From: Chelatococcus sambhunathii
Lineage (GTDB): Bacteria > Pseudomonadota > Alphaproteobacteria > Rhizobiales > Methylopilaceae
Reading direction: 5' to 3'
Assembly: GCA_031316315.1 (NCBI GenBank)
Contig: JADBEO010000020.1
Location: 1 to 64,000, forward strand
Length of the DNA stretch: 64,000 nucleotides
Shown here: piece after piece, positions 52,271-61,417 of the stretch
Numbering within the stretch: the first letter of the stretch is position 1
Layout: each line of letters starts with the position of its first letter
The notes under the pieces: generated by a model
Told to the model about the DNA's origin: nothing
Databases searched by the model: none
What the model saw: the letters and a program-made list of their open reading frames with translations, nothing else
Position numbers and translations under genes: made by a program

Positions 52271-53620
52271 TCAGAGCGCCAGCGAATGCCGCGCGCCGGC
52301 GCCGAGATAGGCGTCGAACGCGCTGGCGACGATGCGCGCGAGAGCTGGGCCGTCGCGGAGGATCTCAACTTTCCACCCTTGGATGCGGACGAACTCTTGG
52401 TCGACCAGCGACGCCAGCTTCGCCAGGTCGTCGACGAAGATCCGAGGGTCTAGTCCATATGTGCGCGCCGCCTGCGCGAGGTCGGTCTCGAAGCCGCACA
52501 TGATCGCTTCGATGACCGCGGCGCGCGCACGGTCCTCAGCGGTCAGCGCGACCCCTTTCGCCGTCCCTAGGCCGCTGGAGTCGATCGCCCGAGACCAGGC
52601 CGCGACGTCGGACGCATTCTGCACGTAGCCCTGCGGCAGCTTGCCGACGGCGGACGGCCCCATGCCGATCAGAATCTGCGAACGGTCGGTGGTATAGCCC
52701 TGGAAGTTGCGCCGCAGCCCGCCGTCGCGCGCGGCGCAATGAAGCGCGTCGTCCGGCTTCGCGAAGTGGTCGATCCCGACCGGAGCGTAGCCCTCCGCCT
52801 GGAGCGCCTCTCGCGCCGTCTCGGCGAGGTCGAGGCGCGCGGAAGGATCCGGCAGCGCGGCTTCCTCGATGAGGCGCTGATTGGCGCGGAACCAGGGAAC
52901 GTGGGCGTAGCCGAAGAGCGCGATCCGGTCCGGACCTAGAGACGCGGCGAGTTGGGCCGTCGCCCGGACGGACCGCATCGTCTGCTGCGGCAGACCGTAC
53001 ATCAGATCGAAGTTGAGCGCCGCGACGCCGGCCGCCCGAAGAGCCTCGGTCCCGCTCCGCACCGTCTCGAACGGCTGCGGCCTTCCGATCGCGTGCTGCA
53101 CGGCGGCGTCGAAGTCCTGGACGCCGAGGCTCGCGCGGGTGACGCCGCTCGCCTTGAGCCGCCTCGCGCCCTCGCGCGTGACCCAGCGGGGATCGAGCTC
53201 GATCGCATGCTCGGCGTCGGGCCGCACGTCGAACCGCTCGCGCAAATCCCCCACGAGCCCGTCGAAGATGTCGGGCGGCAGGAGGTTCGGCGTGCCGCCG
53301 CCCCAATGGATATGGGAGACCGGAAGGCGCCCGGCACGGTCGGCGACGAGCTCGATCTCGCGCCGCAGCCTGTCCGCATAGGCGACGATCGGCTCGTCGC
53401 GCCGCGTCGCCTTGGTCGTGCAGGCGCAGTAGTGGCAGATCGACCGGCAGAACGGCACGTGGAGATAGAGCGAGATCGGCGCGGACGTTCCGGCGAGTTC
53501 CCTCAGCCAGGCGCCGTGCTCCCGCGGACCGACGCTTGGGCCGAACTGCGGGGCGGTCGGATAGGAGGTGTAGCGCGGCGCCGACCGGCGCACGAGCTCC
53601 GACAGTCGAAGCGGGATCAT
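52271..53620 (-). CDS. hemN: Oxygen-independent coproporphyrinogen III oxidase
   Basis: 449 aa radical-SAM enzyme that turns coproporphyrinogen III into protoporphyrinogen IX when oxygen is scarce. The Fe-S ligands are Cys58, Cys62 and Cys65 (FCRSICHYCAC), with HIHWGGGTPNLL, LGVQDFDAAVQ and DLMYGLPQQT following. The Tyr-rich start RYTSYPTAPQF is typical of true HemN rather than HemW. It is 39 bp downstream of a universal stress protein gene whose promoter has an FNR-type box, and hemN is a standard FnrL/FixK target in this order. Confidence 0.95.
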   Translation of the reverse strand: MIPLRLSELVRRSAPRYTSYPTAPQFGPSVGPREHGAWLRELAGTSAPISLYLHVPFCRSICHYCACTTKATRRDEPIVAYADRLRREIELVADRAGRLPVSHIHWGGGTPNLLPPDIFDGLVGDLRERFDVRPDAEHAIELDPRWVTREGARRLKASGVTRASLGVQDFDAAVQHAIGRPQPFETVRSGTEALRAAGVAALNFDLMYGLPQQTMRSVRATAQLAASLGPDRIALFGYAHVPWFRANQRLIEEAALPDPSARLDLAETAREALQAEGYAPVGIDHFAKPDDALHCAARDGGLRRNFQGYTTDRSQILIGMGPSAVGKLPQGYVQNASDVAAWSRAIDSSGLGTAKGVALTAEDRARAAVIEAIMCGFETDLAQAARTYGLDPRIFVDDLAKLASLVDQEFVRIQGWKVEILRDGPALARIVASAFDAYLGAGARHSLAL

Positions 53621-53659
53621 GCGTCGGCGTCCTCCCGGCGGTCGTGCGGTGGCTGCGCT

Positions 53660-54490
53660 TCAGTGGGAGAGCAGCAGCGGGATCGACGCGGTCTCGAGCA
53701 GATCGCGGGTCACGCCGCCGAAGATCCACTCGCGGGTGCGGCTATGGCCGTAGGCGCCCGAGACCAGCAGGCCGGCGCCGACATCCGCGGCGATGTCGAG
53801 AAGCTCCTCGGCGACCGACGACATCCCGCTTGCGCTCACCAGCGGCCGGCTGTTCGCGCCGTGCCGCGCAAGCCAGGCCGAGACGTCCTCCGCGCTTTCG
53901 TCGCGGAACGCCGAGCCGGCGGACACGACCACGACCTCGCCGGCGCGCGTCAGAAGCGGCAGGGCGTCGTAGACGGCGCGCCGGGACTCGCGGGTGTCCT
54001 TCCAGGCGATTACGACGGCCCTGGGGGAGAGGCTCTCCGTCTCCGGCGGAACGACGAGAACAGGACGGCCGCATTCCAGCGCGACGTAGCCGGGCGATAC
54101 GCCGAGCCACGGATCGACCTGATCGTAGGACGCCCTGCGTCCGACCACCACGATGTCGGCGCTGCGCGCCTGCTCCACAAGGTACCGGTCGGGCGCCGTG
54201 ATCCGCGCGCGCCACTCCGCGTCGTTGCGCGAGTCGATGACGTCGATATAGCTCTGATGAGCCGCCTCAAGGTTCCGGCTGACCCGGCGGGTCTCCTCGT
54301 CGGCGCCGTAACCCGCCTGGCCCGCCGCCTCGGCGATGATCTGTTCGGCCGCGACCCCGATCAGCCGCGCGCCGAACGTGTCCGCGAGCGAGACCGCCAA
54401 CCGGCCGCGCTGCGGCGCATAGGGCGAAAGGTCGAAATGCACCATCACGCTTGCGTAGGACGGCGAGCTCGCCGCGGGCCGGGTCGTCAT
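53660..54490 (-). CDS. Universal stress protein, tandem UspA domains
   Basis: 276 aa. Two Usp folds in tandem: residues about 10-150 and 155-276. The second ends in LLVSGAYGHSRTREWIFGGV followed by TRDLLETASIPLLLSH, which carries the G-x-x-G-x9-G(S/T) ATP-binding pattern; the first lacks the full pattern. Such tandem Usps are commonly induced at low oxygen. ATG at 54490 with GGAGAG upstream. The FNR-type box 56 bp upstream and the following hemN gene support an oxygen-limitation operon. Confidence 0.9.
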   Translation of the reverse strand: MTTRPAASSPSYASVMVHFDLSPYAPQRGRLAVSLADTFGARLIGVAAEQIIAEAAGQAGYGADEETRRVSRNLEAAHQSYIDVIDSRNDAEWRARITAPDRYLVEQARSADIVVVGRRASYDQVDPWLGVSPGYVALECGRPVLVVPPETESLSPRAVVIAWKDTRESRRAVYDALPLLTRAGEVVVVSAGSAFRDESAEDVSAWLARHGANSRPLVSASGMSSVAEELLDIAADVGAGLLVSGAYGHSRTREWIFGGVTRDLLETASIPLLLSH

Positions 54491-54545
54491 CGGTCTTGCT
54501 CTCCAGCTGTCGGAAGGAGCATCCGGCGAAAGCCGAACCTGCGCT

Positions 54546-54559
54546 TTGATCCACCTCAA
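54546..54559. promoter_or_regulatory. FNR/FixK-type box upstream of the usp-hemN operon
   Basis: TTGAT-CCAC-CTCAA: a perfect left half and one mismatch on the right. It is 56 bp upstream of the usp start, where an activator centred near -41.5 would sit. Confidence 0.6.
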
Positions 54560-54643
54560 GAGGCCGGTTTCGGCCGCGCCGCCGAAGCGGCCATAGATCG
54601 CGCGGGTCGGGCGGCGCTGGGGTGCGAAGCTTTCTCGACGTGA

Positions 54644-54874
54644 CGCCAGGAGGCCTCCATTCCCGAAGCCGTCCGTTCATCGACGCGCTTCGCGCTCGAG
54701 CTCGAGGGGCTCGACGTCCGGCTCTTCAGGGTCGGCGAGATGTTGTTTCAGGCCGGCGAACTGCCGCGGCCGGCCTGCCTGGTGATCGACCAGCACATGC
54801 CCGGCATGGAGGGCCTCGAGCTGACATCGAGGCTTCGGGCGCGCCGCCGGGGGGGCTCTGCGGGCGGCGCCTAA
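54644..54874 (+). pseudogene. Remnant of a response-regulator receiver domain
   Basis: This frame reads EAVRSSTRFALELEGLDVRL, then PRPACLVIDQHMPGMEGLEL and TSRLRARRR before a stop. That matches helix 1 through helix 3 of a receiver, including the phospho-acceptor Asp and the MPGMxG turn. Missing are the first strand with its acidic pair (a TGA lies just upstream at 54641, and no ATG precedes helix 1) and everything from strand 4 on, including the conserved Thr and Lys. It is probably a decayed FixJ-like regulator gene next to fixK. Confidence 0.6.
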
Positions 54875-54889
54875 GGAACTTCCCTTAGG
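54870..54889. promoter_or_regulatory. Palindrome upstream of the fixK-type gene
   Basis: CCTAAGG, 6-nt spacer, CCTTAGG: a perfect 7-bp inverted repeat centred about 87 bp before the fixK start, just upstream of a -10-like TATCTG (54894-54899). It may be the site for the factor that controls fixK; it also overlaps the stop of the receiver remnant. Confidence 0.45.
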
Positions 54890-54966
54890 GGCGTATCTGA
54901 ATTTCGCGAAGCGTCGGTTGTCCGTAGCTCTGGGTCGTGCCCGGACGCGAACGGCGGAGACATCAG

Positions 54967-55632
54967 ATGCTCGCGACCCTCGAACCCGACATGGGTCTCG
55001 TGCGCGCTCCCGCGACGCGGAGCGACGCGTTCTCCCGCCCTTCCCTCGGCTCCACGCGCGCCTACCGTAAGGACGAGGAAATCTTCGCCGAGGGGGACGA
55101 CGCGGATCACTTCTATCGGGTCGTGTCGGGCGTCGTGCGCACTTACAAGCTGCTCAGCGATGGTCGCCGCCAGATCGACGCCTTCCACCTTCCGGGCGAC
55201 ATCTTCGGGGCGGAGCCCCATGGCGTGCATCGCTTCACCGCCGAGGCTGTCGGCGACGTCTCCCTCGTCGGCTACCGCAGCCGCTCGATCGAGGCCACGG
55301 CGCTCGACAATCCGGCGCTGGCGCGGGACGTCCTCGCCGCGACGATGGAATCGCTCGCGCGGGCGCAGGAGCATATGCTGCTGCTCGGCCGCAAAAGCGC
55401 CACCGAGAAAGTCGCGACCTTCCTCCTTGGCCTGGCCGAGAGGATGACGAGCGGGGGCGTGGTCGACTTGCCCATGACGCGGATCGACATCGCCGACCAT
55501 CTTGGCCTGACGATCGAGACCGTGTCGCGATCCCTCACCCAGCTCGAGCGCCAGGGCGTGATCACCCTCCCGGCCAACCGCCGCGGAGTCGTTCTGAAAG
55601 ACCGCGCCGCCCTGAGGCGCCTGCGGGCTTAA
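54967..55632 (+). CDS. Crp/Fnr-family transcription regulator, FixK type
   Basis: 221 aa. A cyclic-nucleotide-binding fold (residues about 30-140; YRKDEEIFAEGDDADHFYRV, VVSGVVRTYKLLSDGRRQID, FHLPGDIFG) is joined to a helix-turn-helix (DIADHLGLTIETVSRSLTQL). The E-x-x-S-R recognition helix is the one that reads TTGAT half-sites. There is no N-terminal Cys cluster, so it does not bind an Fe-S centre and fits FixK rather than FNR/FnrL. Three matching boxes lie within 5 kb. ATG at 54967 with GGAGA upstream. Confidence 0.9.
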   Translation: MLATLEPDMGLVRAPATRSDAFSRPSLGSTRAYRKDEEIFAEGDDADHFYRVVSGVVRTYKLLSDGRRQIDAFHLPGDIFGAEPHGVHRFTAEAVGDVSLVGYRSRSIEATALDNPALARDVLAATMESLARAQEHMLLLGRKSATEKVATFLLGLAERMTSGGVVDLPMTRIDIADHLGLTIETVSRSLTQLERQGVITLPANRRGVVLKDRAALRRLRA

Positions 55633-55748
55633 GCGAGCGACGAAGAAGCCGATCCCGCCCGCCCGTTCGACGCCCGCGATCTTCGCGGGCGATCTTGCGC
55701 TATGGCCGCGGGCACGCTCCTAGCCTTTCTCCTCCCGTCCGAATGCGG

Positions 55749-56117
55749 TCAGCGCACGATCGGAACCGCGCCGTTCGGCATGGGCATCATGTTCGCGTTG
55801 AGGTGGTACATCACCCAGATCGAGCCGCCGATCGTCACCACCACGATCACGACCGTGAACAGGAAGGCGAGCAGCGTCCATCCGCCCTCCGACCGCGTGT
55901 CGAGATGCAGGAAGCTGACGACGTGCACCACGATCTGCACGAGCGCGAGCGCGAAGATGATCGCCGCCGTGACCGCCGGGTTGGACAGCCCGCCCGACAT
56001 GACCAGCCAGAACGGGATGACCGTTAGGATGATCGCAAGCGCGGAGCCGATCCGGTAGCCGCGACGGCTATGGCCGGACGCCTGAGGGTGGTGCTCGGCG
56101 TGGAGATGCGCGCTCAA
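55749..56117 (-). CDS. cyoD: Cytochrome o ubiquinol oxidase subunit IV
   Basis: 122 aa with three membrane helices and the CyoD pattern (GYRIGSALAIILTVIPFWLV, VVHVVSFLHLDTRSEGGW). A small assembly/stability subunit of the bo3-type oxidase. Its ATG overlaps the cyoC stop (ATGA). Last gene of cyoABCD; no cyoE follows. Confidence 0.95.
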   Translation of the reverse strand: MSAHLHAEHHPQASGHSRRGYRIGSALAIILTVIPFWLVMSGGLSNPAVTAAIIFALALVQIVVHVVSFLHLDTRSEGGWTLLAFLFTVVIVVVTIGGSIWVMYHLNANMMPMPNGAVPIVR

Positions 56118-56746
56118 CGGATCACTCCATACAGGTAGACGAAGGTGAAGACGCCGATCCAGATGATGTCCAGGAAGTGCCAGAACATCGACAGGCAGAC
56201 GAGCCGGCGCTTCATCTCGCCAGTCAGCCCGTGCTGGCCGAGCTGGACCAGCATGGTGGCGATCCAGATCAGCCCGACGGTGACATGCGCGCCGTGCGTC
56301 GCGACCAGCGTGAAGAACGCGGACAGGAACGCGCTGCGCTGGGGACCGGCGCCCTCGGCGATCAGGTGCGAGAACTCGTAGAGCTCGACGCCCACGAAGG
56401 CCGCGCCAAGGAGCCCGGTCACCGCAAGCCAGAACCGCGTCGGACCGACCCTTCCCTCCTCGATATGGGGGATGGCCTGCCCGAAGGTGATCGACGAGGC
56501 CAGCAGGAGCGCCGTGTTGAGGGCGACGAGCGGCAGGTCGAAGATTTCGCGGGGAACGGGTCCGCCGGCGTAGGCCGTACTCACCACGCCGTACATCGCG
56601 AACAGCGAGGCGAAGATGAGCGCGTCGCTCATCAGGTAGATCCAGAAGCCGAGGACCGTGGCGCTCCCGCCATGGTCGTGCGCGTCTTCTTCGGCGTGAT
56701 GCCAGGTGATGGCGGCCTCGCGAGGGTCCAGCGCGCGATCGGTCAT
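56114..56746 (-). CDS. cyoC: Cytochrome o ubiquinol oxidase subunit III
   Basis: 210 aa with five membrane helices. LGFWIYLMSDALIFASLFAM and FTLVATHGAHVTVGLIWI are the conserved subunit III segments. ATG at 56746 lies 1 bp after the cyoB stop, with GGGAG inside the cyoB end; the upstream in-frame ATG overlaps cyoB and is rejected. Confidence 0.95.
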   Translation of the reverse strand: MTDRALDPREAAITWHHAEEDAHDHGGSATVLGFWIYLMSDALIFASLFAMYGVVSTAYAGGPVPREIFDLPLVALNTALLLASSITFGQAIPHIEEGRVGPTRFWLAVTGLLGAAFVGVELYEFSHLIAEGAGPQRSAFLSAFFTLVATHGAHVTVGLIWIATMLVQLGQHGLTGEMKRRLVCLSMFWHFLDIIWIGVFTFVYLYGVIR

Positions 56747-56747
56747 G

Positions 56748-58745
56748 TCAGGCTCCCATGCCAAGCAGCCGCGGCCGCGCGCCTTCCGTCGCCGCGACCT
56801 TGTCGGCGGGAATGAAATAGTCGCGGTGCAGGTTGAAGGTGTGCCCGACCGCGACGACCAGCAGGCCGACGAAGCTCAGGGCGGCGAGCCACCACATGTA
56901 CCAGACCATGCCGAAGCCGAGCGTGAGCGACAGGCCGGCGAGGATCACGCCCGCGCCGGTGTTCTTCGGCATATGGATCGGCCGGAAGCCGCTCATGGGC
57001 CGCTCGTAGCCGCGCGCCTTCATGTCGTACCAGGCGTCGAGGTCGTGCACGACGGGCGTGAAGGCGAAGTTGTAGGGCGGCGGCGGCGAGGAGGTCGACC
57101 ATTCGAGGGTGCGGCCGTCCCAGGGATCGCCGGTCACGTCGCGCAGCTGCTCGCGCCTGACGAAGCCCATGACGATGCTCATCACGAAGCCGAGGATCCC
57201 GACCAGGATGATGACTGCGCCGAAGGCCGCGATGACGAAGTAGGGCTGGAAGCTCGGATCGTCGAAGTGGTGGACGCGGCGCACCGTGCCCATCAGGCCG
57301 ACGACGTAGATCGGCGTCCAGGCGATCCAGTAGCCGACGACCCAGCCCCAGAAGGCGACCTTTCCCCAGAACGGATCGAGCTTGAAGCCGAACGCCTTGG
57401 GGAACCAGTAGACCATCGCGGCGAACAGGCCGAACACGACGCCGCCGATGATGGTGTTGTGGAAGTGCGCCACCAGGAAGAGCGAGTTGTGGAGCACGAA
57501 GTCCGCCGGCGGGATCGCCAGCAGAACGCCCGTCATGCCGCCGACCACGAAGGTCAGCATGAAGGCTACCACCCACATCATCGGCAGCTCGAACCGGATG
57601 TTGCCGCGATACATCGTGAACAGCCAGTTGAAGATCTTCGCGCCGGTGGGGATCGAGATCACCATGGTGGCGATGCCGAAGAACGAGTTCACGCCCGGTC
57701 CCGCGCCCATCGTGAAGAAATGATGCAGCCAGACGAGGTAGGCGAGGATGGTGATGACCACCGTCGCGTAGACCATCGAAGAGTAGCCGAACAGGCGCTT
57801 GCCGCTGAAGGTCGACGTGATCTCCGAATAGATGCCGAACGCCGGCAGGACGAGCACGTAGACCTCCGGGTGACCCCAGATCCACACCATGTTCCAGTAC
57901 ATCATCGGCGCGCCGCCGAGATCGTTGGTGAAGAAGTTGGTGCCGACGTAGCGGTCGAGCATCAGCAGGAAGAAGGCCGCGGTGAGCGCCGGGAAGATGG
58001 CGATCGCCAGAACGTTCGAGCAGAGCGCGGTCCAGGTGAAGACCGGCAGCTTCATCATGGTCATGCCGGGCGCGCGCATCTTGATGACTGTCGCGACCAT
58101 GTTGATCGCCGACAGCGTCGTGCCGACGCCTGCGATCTGCAATGACCACAAGTAATAGTCGACGCCTGTATCGGGACTGTAAGCGATGCCCGCCAGCGGC
58201 GCGTAGGACAGCCACCCCGTGCGCGCGAACTCGCCGACGAACAACGAAACCATCGTGAGGATCGCGCCTGCGACGGTCAGCCAGAAGCTCAGATTGTTGA
58301 GGAACGGAAAGGCGACGTCGCGCGCCCCGATCTGGAGCGGCATCACGAAGTTGACGATGCCGACGACCAGCGGGATCGCCACGAAGAAGATCATGATCGT
58401 CCCGTGGGCGGTGAAGATCTGATCGTAGTGGTGCGCGTTGAGGTAACCCTCGTTCGCGCCGAAGGCGATCGCCTGCTGGGCCCGCATCATCAAGGCGTCG
58501 GCGAAGCCGCGCAGCAGCATGATAATGGCGAGGATGATGTACATGATGCCGATCTTCTTGTGATCGACGCTCGTGAACCATTCCTTCCAGAGATAACGCC
58601 AGAGCCGGAAGTAGGTCGTCGCGCCCACGACGGCCAAGCCGAGAAGGACGACGACGAAGAACGTGCCGAGCAGGATCGGCTCGTGAACCGGGAACGACTC
58701 CCAGCCGAGGCGGCCGAAGATCGTCTTGAGAAGGGTGTCGGACAT
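56748..58745 (-). CDS. cyoB: Cytochrome o ubiquinol oxidase subunit I
   Basis: 665 aa haem-copper oxidase catalytic subunit that takes electrons from ubiquinol to oxygen and pumps protons. Cu-B/haem ligands are seen in the HGTIMIFF region, [14 protein letters not shown] (His and the cross-linked Tyr) and [13 protein letters not shown], and the haem pair in [11 protein letters not shown]. The N-terminal [19 protein letters not shown] is typical of CyoB rather than aa3 CoxA. Central gene of cyoABCD. A long antisense frame through it is a shadow. Confidence 0.97.
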   Translation of the reverse strand: MSDTLLKTIFGRLGWESFPVHEPILLGTFFVVVLLGLAVVGATTYFRLWRYLWKEWFTSVDHKKIGIMYIILAIIMLLRGFADALMMRAQQAIAFGANEGYLNAHHYDQIFTAHGTIMIFFVAIPLVVGIVNFVMPLQIGARDVAFPFLNNLSFWLTVAGAILTMVSLFVGEFARTGWLSYAPLAGIAYSPDTGVDYYLWSLQIAGVGTTLSAINMVATVIKMRAPGMTMMKLPVFTWTALCSNVLAIAIFPALTAAFFLLMLDRYVGTNFFTNDLGGAPMMYWNMVWIWGHPEVYVLVLPAFGIYSEITSTFSGKRLFGYSSMVYATVVITILAYLVWLHHFFTMGAGPGVNSFFGIATMVISIPTGAKIFNWLFTMYRGNIRFELPMMWVVAFMLTFVVGGMTGVLLAIPPADFVLHNSLFLVAHFHNTIIGGVVFGLFAAMVYWFPKAFGFKLDPFWGKVAFWGWVVGYWIAWTPIYVVGLMGTVRRVHHFDDPSFQPYFVIAAFGAVIILVGILGFVMSIVMGFVRREQLRDVTGDPWDGRTLEWSTSSPPPPYNFAFTPVVHDLDAWYDMKARGYERPMSGFRPIHMPKNTGAGVILAGLSLTLGFGMVWYMWWLAALSFVGLLVVAVGHTFNLHRDYFIPADKVAATEGARPRLLGMGA

Positions 58746-58827
58746 GACGGACCTGGTGGCGAGGGATCAGGCGGCCGGCGCGCTGGGCGCCGGCGCAAGA
58801 CGGGGATCGGCGGGTGACCGGAGAGTC

Positions 58828-59886
58828 TCAGTGGCCATGGGCGGGCGCGGTGACGTTGGGGCCCACGCCCTTCTCTTCCGGCGCCTTCTCGAGCGCTGGC
58901 TTCGGCTTGTCGCCCGTCAGCGGCTCGGCCTCGCGGCCGGGCGGCATGCCGCTCCCCATGTGCGGGTCGTTCGGATCGCCGCCTCCGCGCTGCATGTCAT
59001 GCCGCATGACGTCGACCATGCAGGGTTGGCCGGGCTCGACGCAGCGGTTGAGCACGCGGTCGAACAGGCCCGGCTCGGCCGCGGCGAACTTCATCACCGG
59101 CGCCTTCTCGCTGGGCTTGACCAGTTCGATGAGCTTGCCCTGATCGAGATTGGCGCCGGAGGCCCGGACCTCCGCCGTCCAGCGGTCGAAATCCGCAGAT
59201 TCGAAGCCGCGCAGCTTGAAGCGCATGTCCGAATAGCCGCGGCCGGTGTAGTTCCCCGAATAGCCCCAGCTCTCGCCGGGCTTGTTCAGCACGGCGTTCA
59301 GCTCCGAGCGCATGGTCGGCATCGCGTAGATCATGCCGGCGAGCGTCGGCGCATAGAAGGTGTTGAACTGGTCCGACGAGGTGATGGCGAAGCGGACCGG
59401 CGTGTCTACCGGCAGAGCCAGCTCGTTCACGGTCGCGATCCCGAGGTCGGGATAGATGAACAGCCACTTCCAATCGAGCGCCACCGCCTGGACGTTCAGC
59501 GGCTTCATGTCGGCGGTGACGGGTTTGCCCGGCGCGATCCTGTCAAGCGGACGGAAGGGATCGAGCAGATGCGTGCTCGTCCAGGTCACCGCGCTCAGGG
59601 CGATGATGATGAGCAGCGGACAGGACCAGATCACCAGCTCGAGCTTCGTAGAGTGGTCGAAGGTCGGATCGTAGATCTTGTGCGGATTGCTCCACCGGTA
59701 GCGGTAGGCGAACAGCACGGTCAGCACCATCACCGGCACGATGATGAGCAGCATGACGCCGACCGAGAACAGGATCAGGTTGCGCTGCTGGAGGGCGATG
59801 TCGCCCGTCGGGTTCATCGTCACCATGTCGCAGCCGCCGAGCAGCAACGACAGAGCGGCGAGCAAGAGGCCTGAGGCCCGTTTCAT
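58828..59886 (-). CDS. cyoA: Cytochrome o ubiquinol oxidase subunit II
   Basis: 352 aa lipoprotein. A lipobox (LLLGGCD) puts the lipid-anchored Cys at about residue 20; two membrane helices follow, then a cupredoxin-like domain (WKWLFIYPDLGIATVNELAL, FNTFYAPTLAGMIYAMPTM). The CuA cysteine pair of cytochrome c oxidases is absent, as expected for a quinol oxidase. The C-terminus has a Pro-rich tail after residue 300. ATG at 59886. It leads cyoABCD under a perfect FNR/FixK-type box. Confidence 0.95.
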   Translation of the reverse strand: MKRASGLLLAALSLLLGGCDMVTMNPTGDIALQQRNLILFSVGVMLLIIVPVMVLTVLFAYRYRWSNPHKIYDPTFDHSTKLELVIWSCPLLIIIALSAVTWTSTHLLDPFRPLDRIAPGKPVTADMKPLNVQAVALDWKWLFIYPDLGIATVNELALPVDTPVRFAITSSDQFNTFYAPTLAGMIYAMPTMRSELNAVLNKPGESWGYSGNYTGRGYSDMRFKLRGFESADFDRWTAEVRASGANLDQGKLIELVKPSEKAPVMKFAAAEPGLFDRVLNRCVEPGQPCMVDVMRHDMQRGGGDPNDPHMGSGMPPGREAEPLTGDKPKPALEKAPEEKGVGPNVTAPAHGH

Positions 59887-59944
59887 GAGGCTGGATCCCG
59901 ATCTGAACACCGCCTCCGGATAGTTGCCCGGGCGCCCGCCGACT

Positions 59945-59958
59945 TTGATCCTGATCAA
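59945..59958. promoter_or_regulatory. Perfect FNR/FixK box between cyoA and the MFS gene
   Basis: TTGAT-CCTG-ATCAA, a full match to the consensus. It lies 59 bp before cyoA and 79 bp before the MFS start, so it can serve either or both divergent promoters, as activator or repressor depending on its distance to the -10. Confidence 0.8.
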
Positions 59959-60036
59959 ACTGCGCCGGATTGTTTGCCGCTATTGCGAGCGACAGGTCCG
60001 GAGCCTTGTGAGGGCCAGGACGTGAGGATCGAACGA

Positions 60037-61368
60037 ATGGCAGCCACAACCGCCCGCGCCGCGAACTCGACGCAGCTGGAGCGCGACGCTCGGCTCATCA
60101 ATGCGAGAGAGCACCGCATCCGCCCGGGCGAGATCGCCGTCGGCGTCATCATCGGACGGTCATCGGAGTTCTTCGATTTCTTCGTCTACGCCATCGCGTC
60201 GGTGCTCGTGTTCCCGTCGCTGATCTTCCCCTACGCCGACGCGCTGACCGGCGCTCTCTACTCCTTCGCGATCTTCTCGCTCGCCTTCGTCGCCCGCCCG
60301 TTCGGCGCGCTCCTGTTCATGTGGATCGACCGCAGGCATGGACGGGGCGTGAAGCTGACCATCGCGCTCTTCCTCCTCGGAGGGTCCACGGCGGCCATCG
60401 CGTTCCTGCCTGGCTATGCCCAGGTCGGCGAGATCGCGGCGATCCTCCTCGCCGTGCTGAGGATCGGCCAGGGTTTCGCGCAGGGCGGAACCTGGGACGG
60501 GTTGCCCTCTCTCCTGTCGCTCAACGCGCCCCCGAAGCGGCGCGGATGGTTCGCGATGGTGCCGCAGCTCGGCGCGCCGATCGGCATGTTCGTGGCGAGC
60601 GCCCTGTTCGCGTTCCTGCTGACGACGCTTAAACCGGAGGACTTCTTTGACTGGGGATGGCGCTATCCCTTCTTCGTCGCCTTCGTCATCAACGTCGTGG
60701 CTCTGTTCGCCAGGCTCCGGCTGATCTCGACCCCCGAATTCGAGCATCTCTTCGAAACCCGCGAGCTGCAGCCCTCCCGGGCGCTGGACCTGTTTCGCGA
60801 GGAGTGGCGCACCGTCGTCCTCGGCGCCTTCGCGCCCCTGGCGAGCTTCGCGCTCTTCCACCTCGTCACGGTCTTCCCCCTGTCATGGGCGGTGCTCGCC
60901 TCCGGCGACGCGGCGCTGCGCTTTCTCGTGATCGAACTTGTGGGGGCGGCCGTCGGACTGGCGTTTGTGGCGCTGTCCGGAGTGATCGCCGACCGTGTCG
61001 GCGGGCGGACCGTCCTCGCCGTGTCGGCCGTCCTGATCGGCCTCTACGGCCTGACCGCGCCGCAGTTGCTGGCTCAGGGCCCCGCCGGCGAATGGACCTA
61101 TGTGCTGGTCGGCTTCGCGCTTCTCGGGCTCGCCTTCGGCCAGTCGTCCGGCGTTCTGAACGCCGGCTTCTCGCCAAAGCACCGCTACACGGGGGCCGGG
61201 ACGACGGCGACGGCCGCATGGTTCATCGGGGCCGGCTTCGCGCCGCTGGTCGCTCTGCTTCTGGCGAGCAACTTCGGGCTGACGTCGGTCGGCCTCTATC
61301 TGCTGTCCGGCGCGGTCTGCACGCTTGCGGCCCTCGGGCTCAATCGGCGGAGAGGGAAACCCGCCTGA
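60037..61368 (+). CDS. MFS transporter, metabolite:H+ symporter (MHS) type
   Basis: 443 aa, twelve predicted helices. The MHS-type N-terminus (GVIIGRSSEFFDFFVYAIAS) and loop 2-3 (RPFGALLFMWIDRRHGRGVK) are clear, as is the loop 4-5 region (RIGQGFAQGGTWDGLPSLL). Relatives carry shikimate, dicarboxylates or osmolytes; the substrate is unknown here. It is divergent from cyoABCD across the FNR/FixK box, an arrangement seen in other rhizobial-type genomes, suggesting shared control. A GTG at 60022 is an alternative start. Confidence 0.88.
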   Translation: MAATTARAANSTQLERDARLINAREHRIRPGEIAVGVIIGRSSEFFDFFVYAIASVLVFPSLIFPYADALTGALYSFAIFSLAFVARPFGALLFMWIDRRHGRGVKLTIALFLLGGSTAAIAFLPGYAQVGEIAAILLAVLRIGQGFAQGGTWDGLPSLLSLNAPPKRRGWFAMVPQLGAPIGMFVASALFAFLLTTLKPEDFFDWGWRYPFFVAFVINVVALFARLRLISTPEFEHLFETRELQPSRALDLFREEWRTVVLGAFAPLASFALFHLVTVFPLSWAVLASGDAALRFLVIELVGAAVGLAFVALSGVIADRVGGRTVLAVSAVLIGLYGLTAPQLLAQGPAGEWTYVLVGFALLGLAFGQSSGVLNAGFSPKHRYTGAGTTATAAWFIGAGFAPLVALLLASNFGLTSVGLYLLSGAVCTLAALGLNRRRGKPA

Positions 61369-61417
61369 TCGACGTCAGCTCGACTCGGCCAGGCGCAAAA
61401 GAGCGCTTGCAGTCGTC

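Noticed and set aside
56706-58145. A 479-codon open frame opposite cyoB
   Set aside because: It is His/Asp/Arg-rich and has no start context; cyoB on the other strand is certain.
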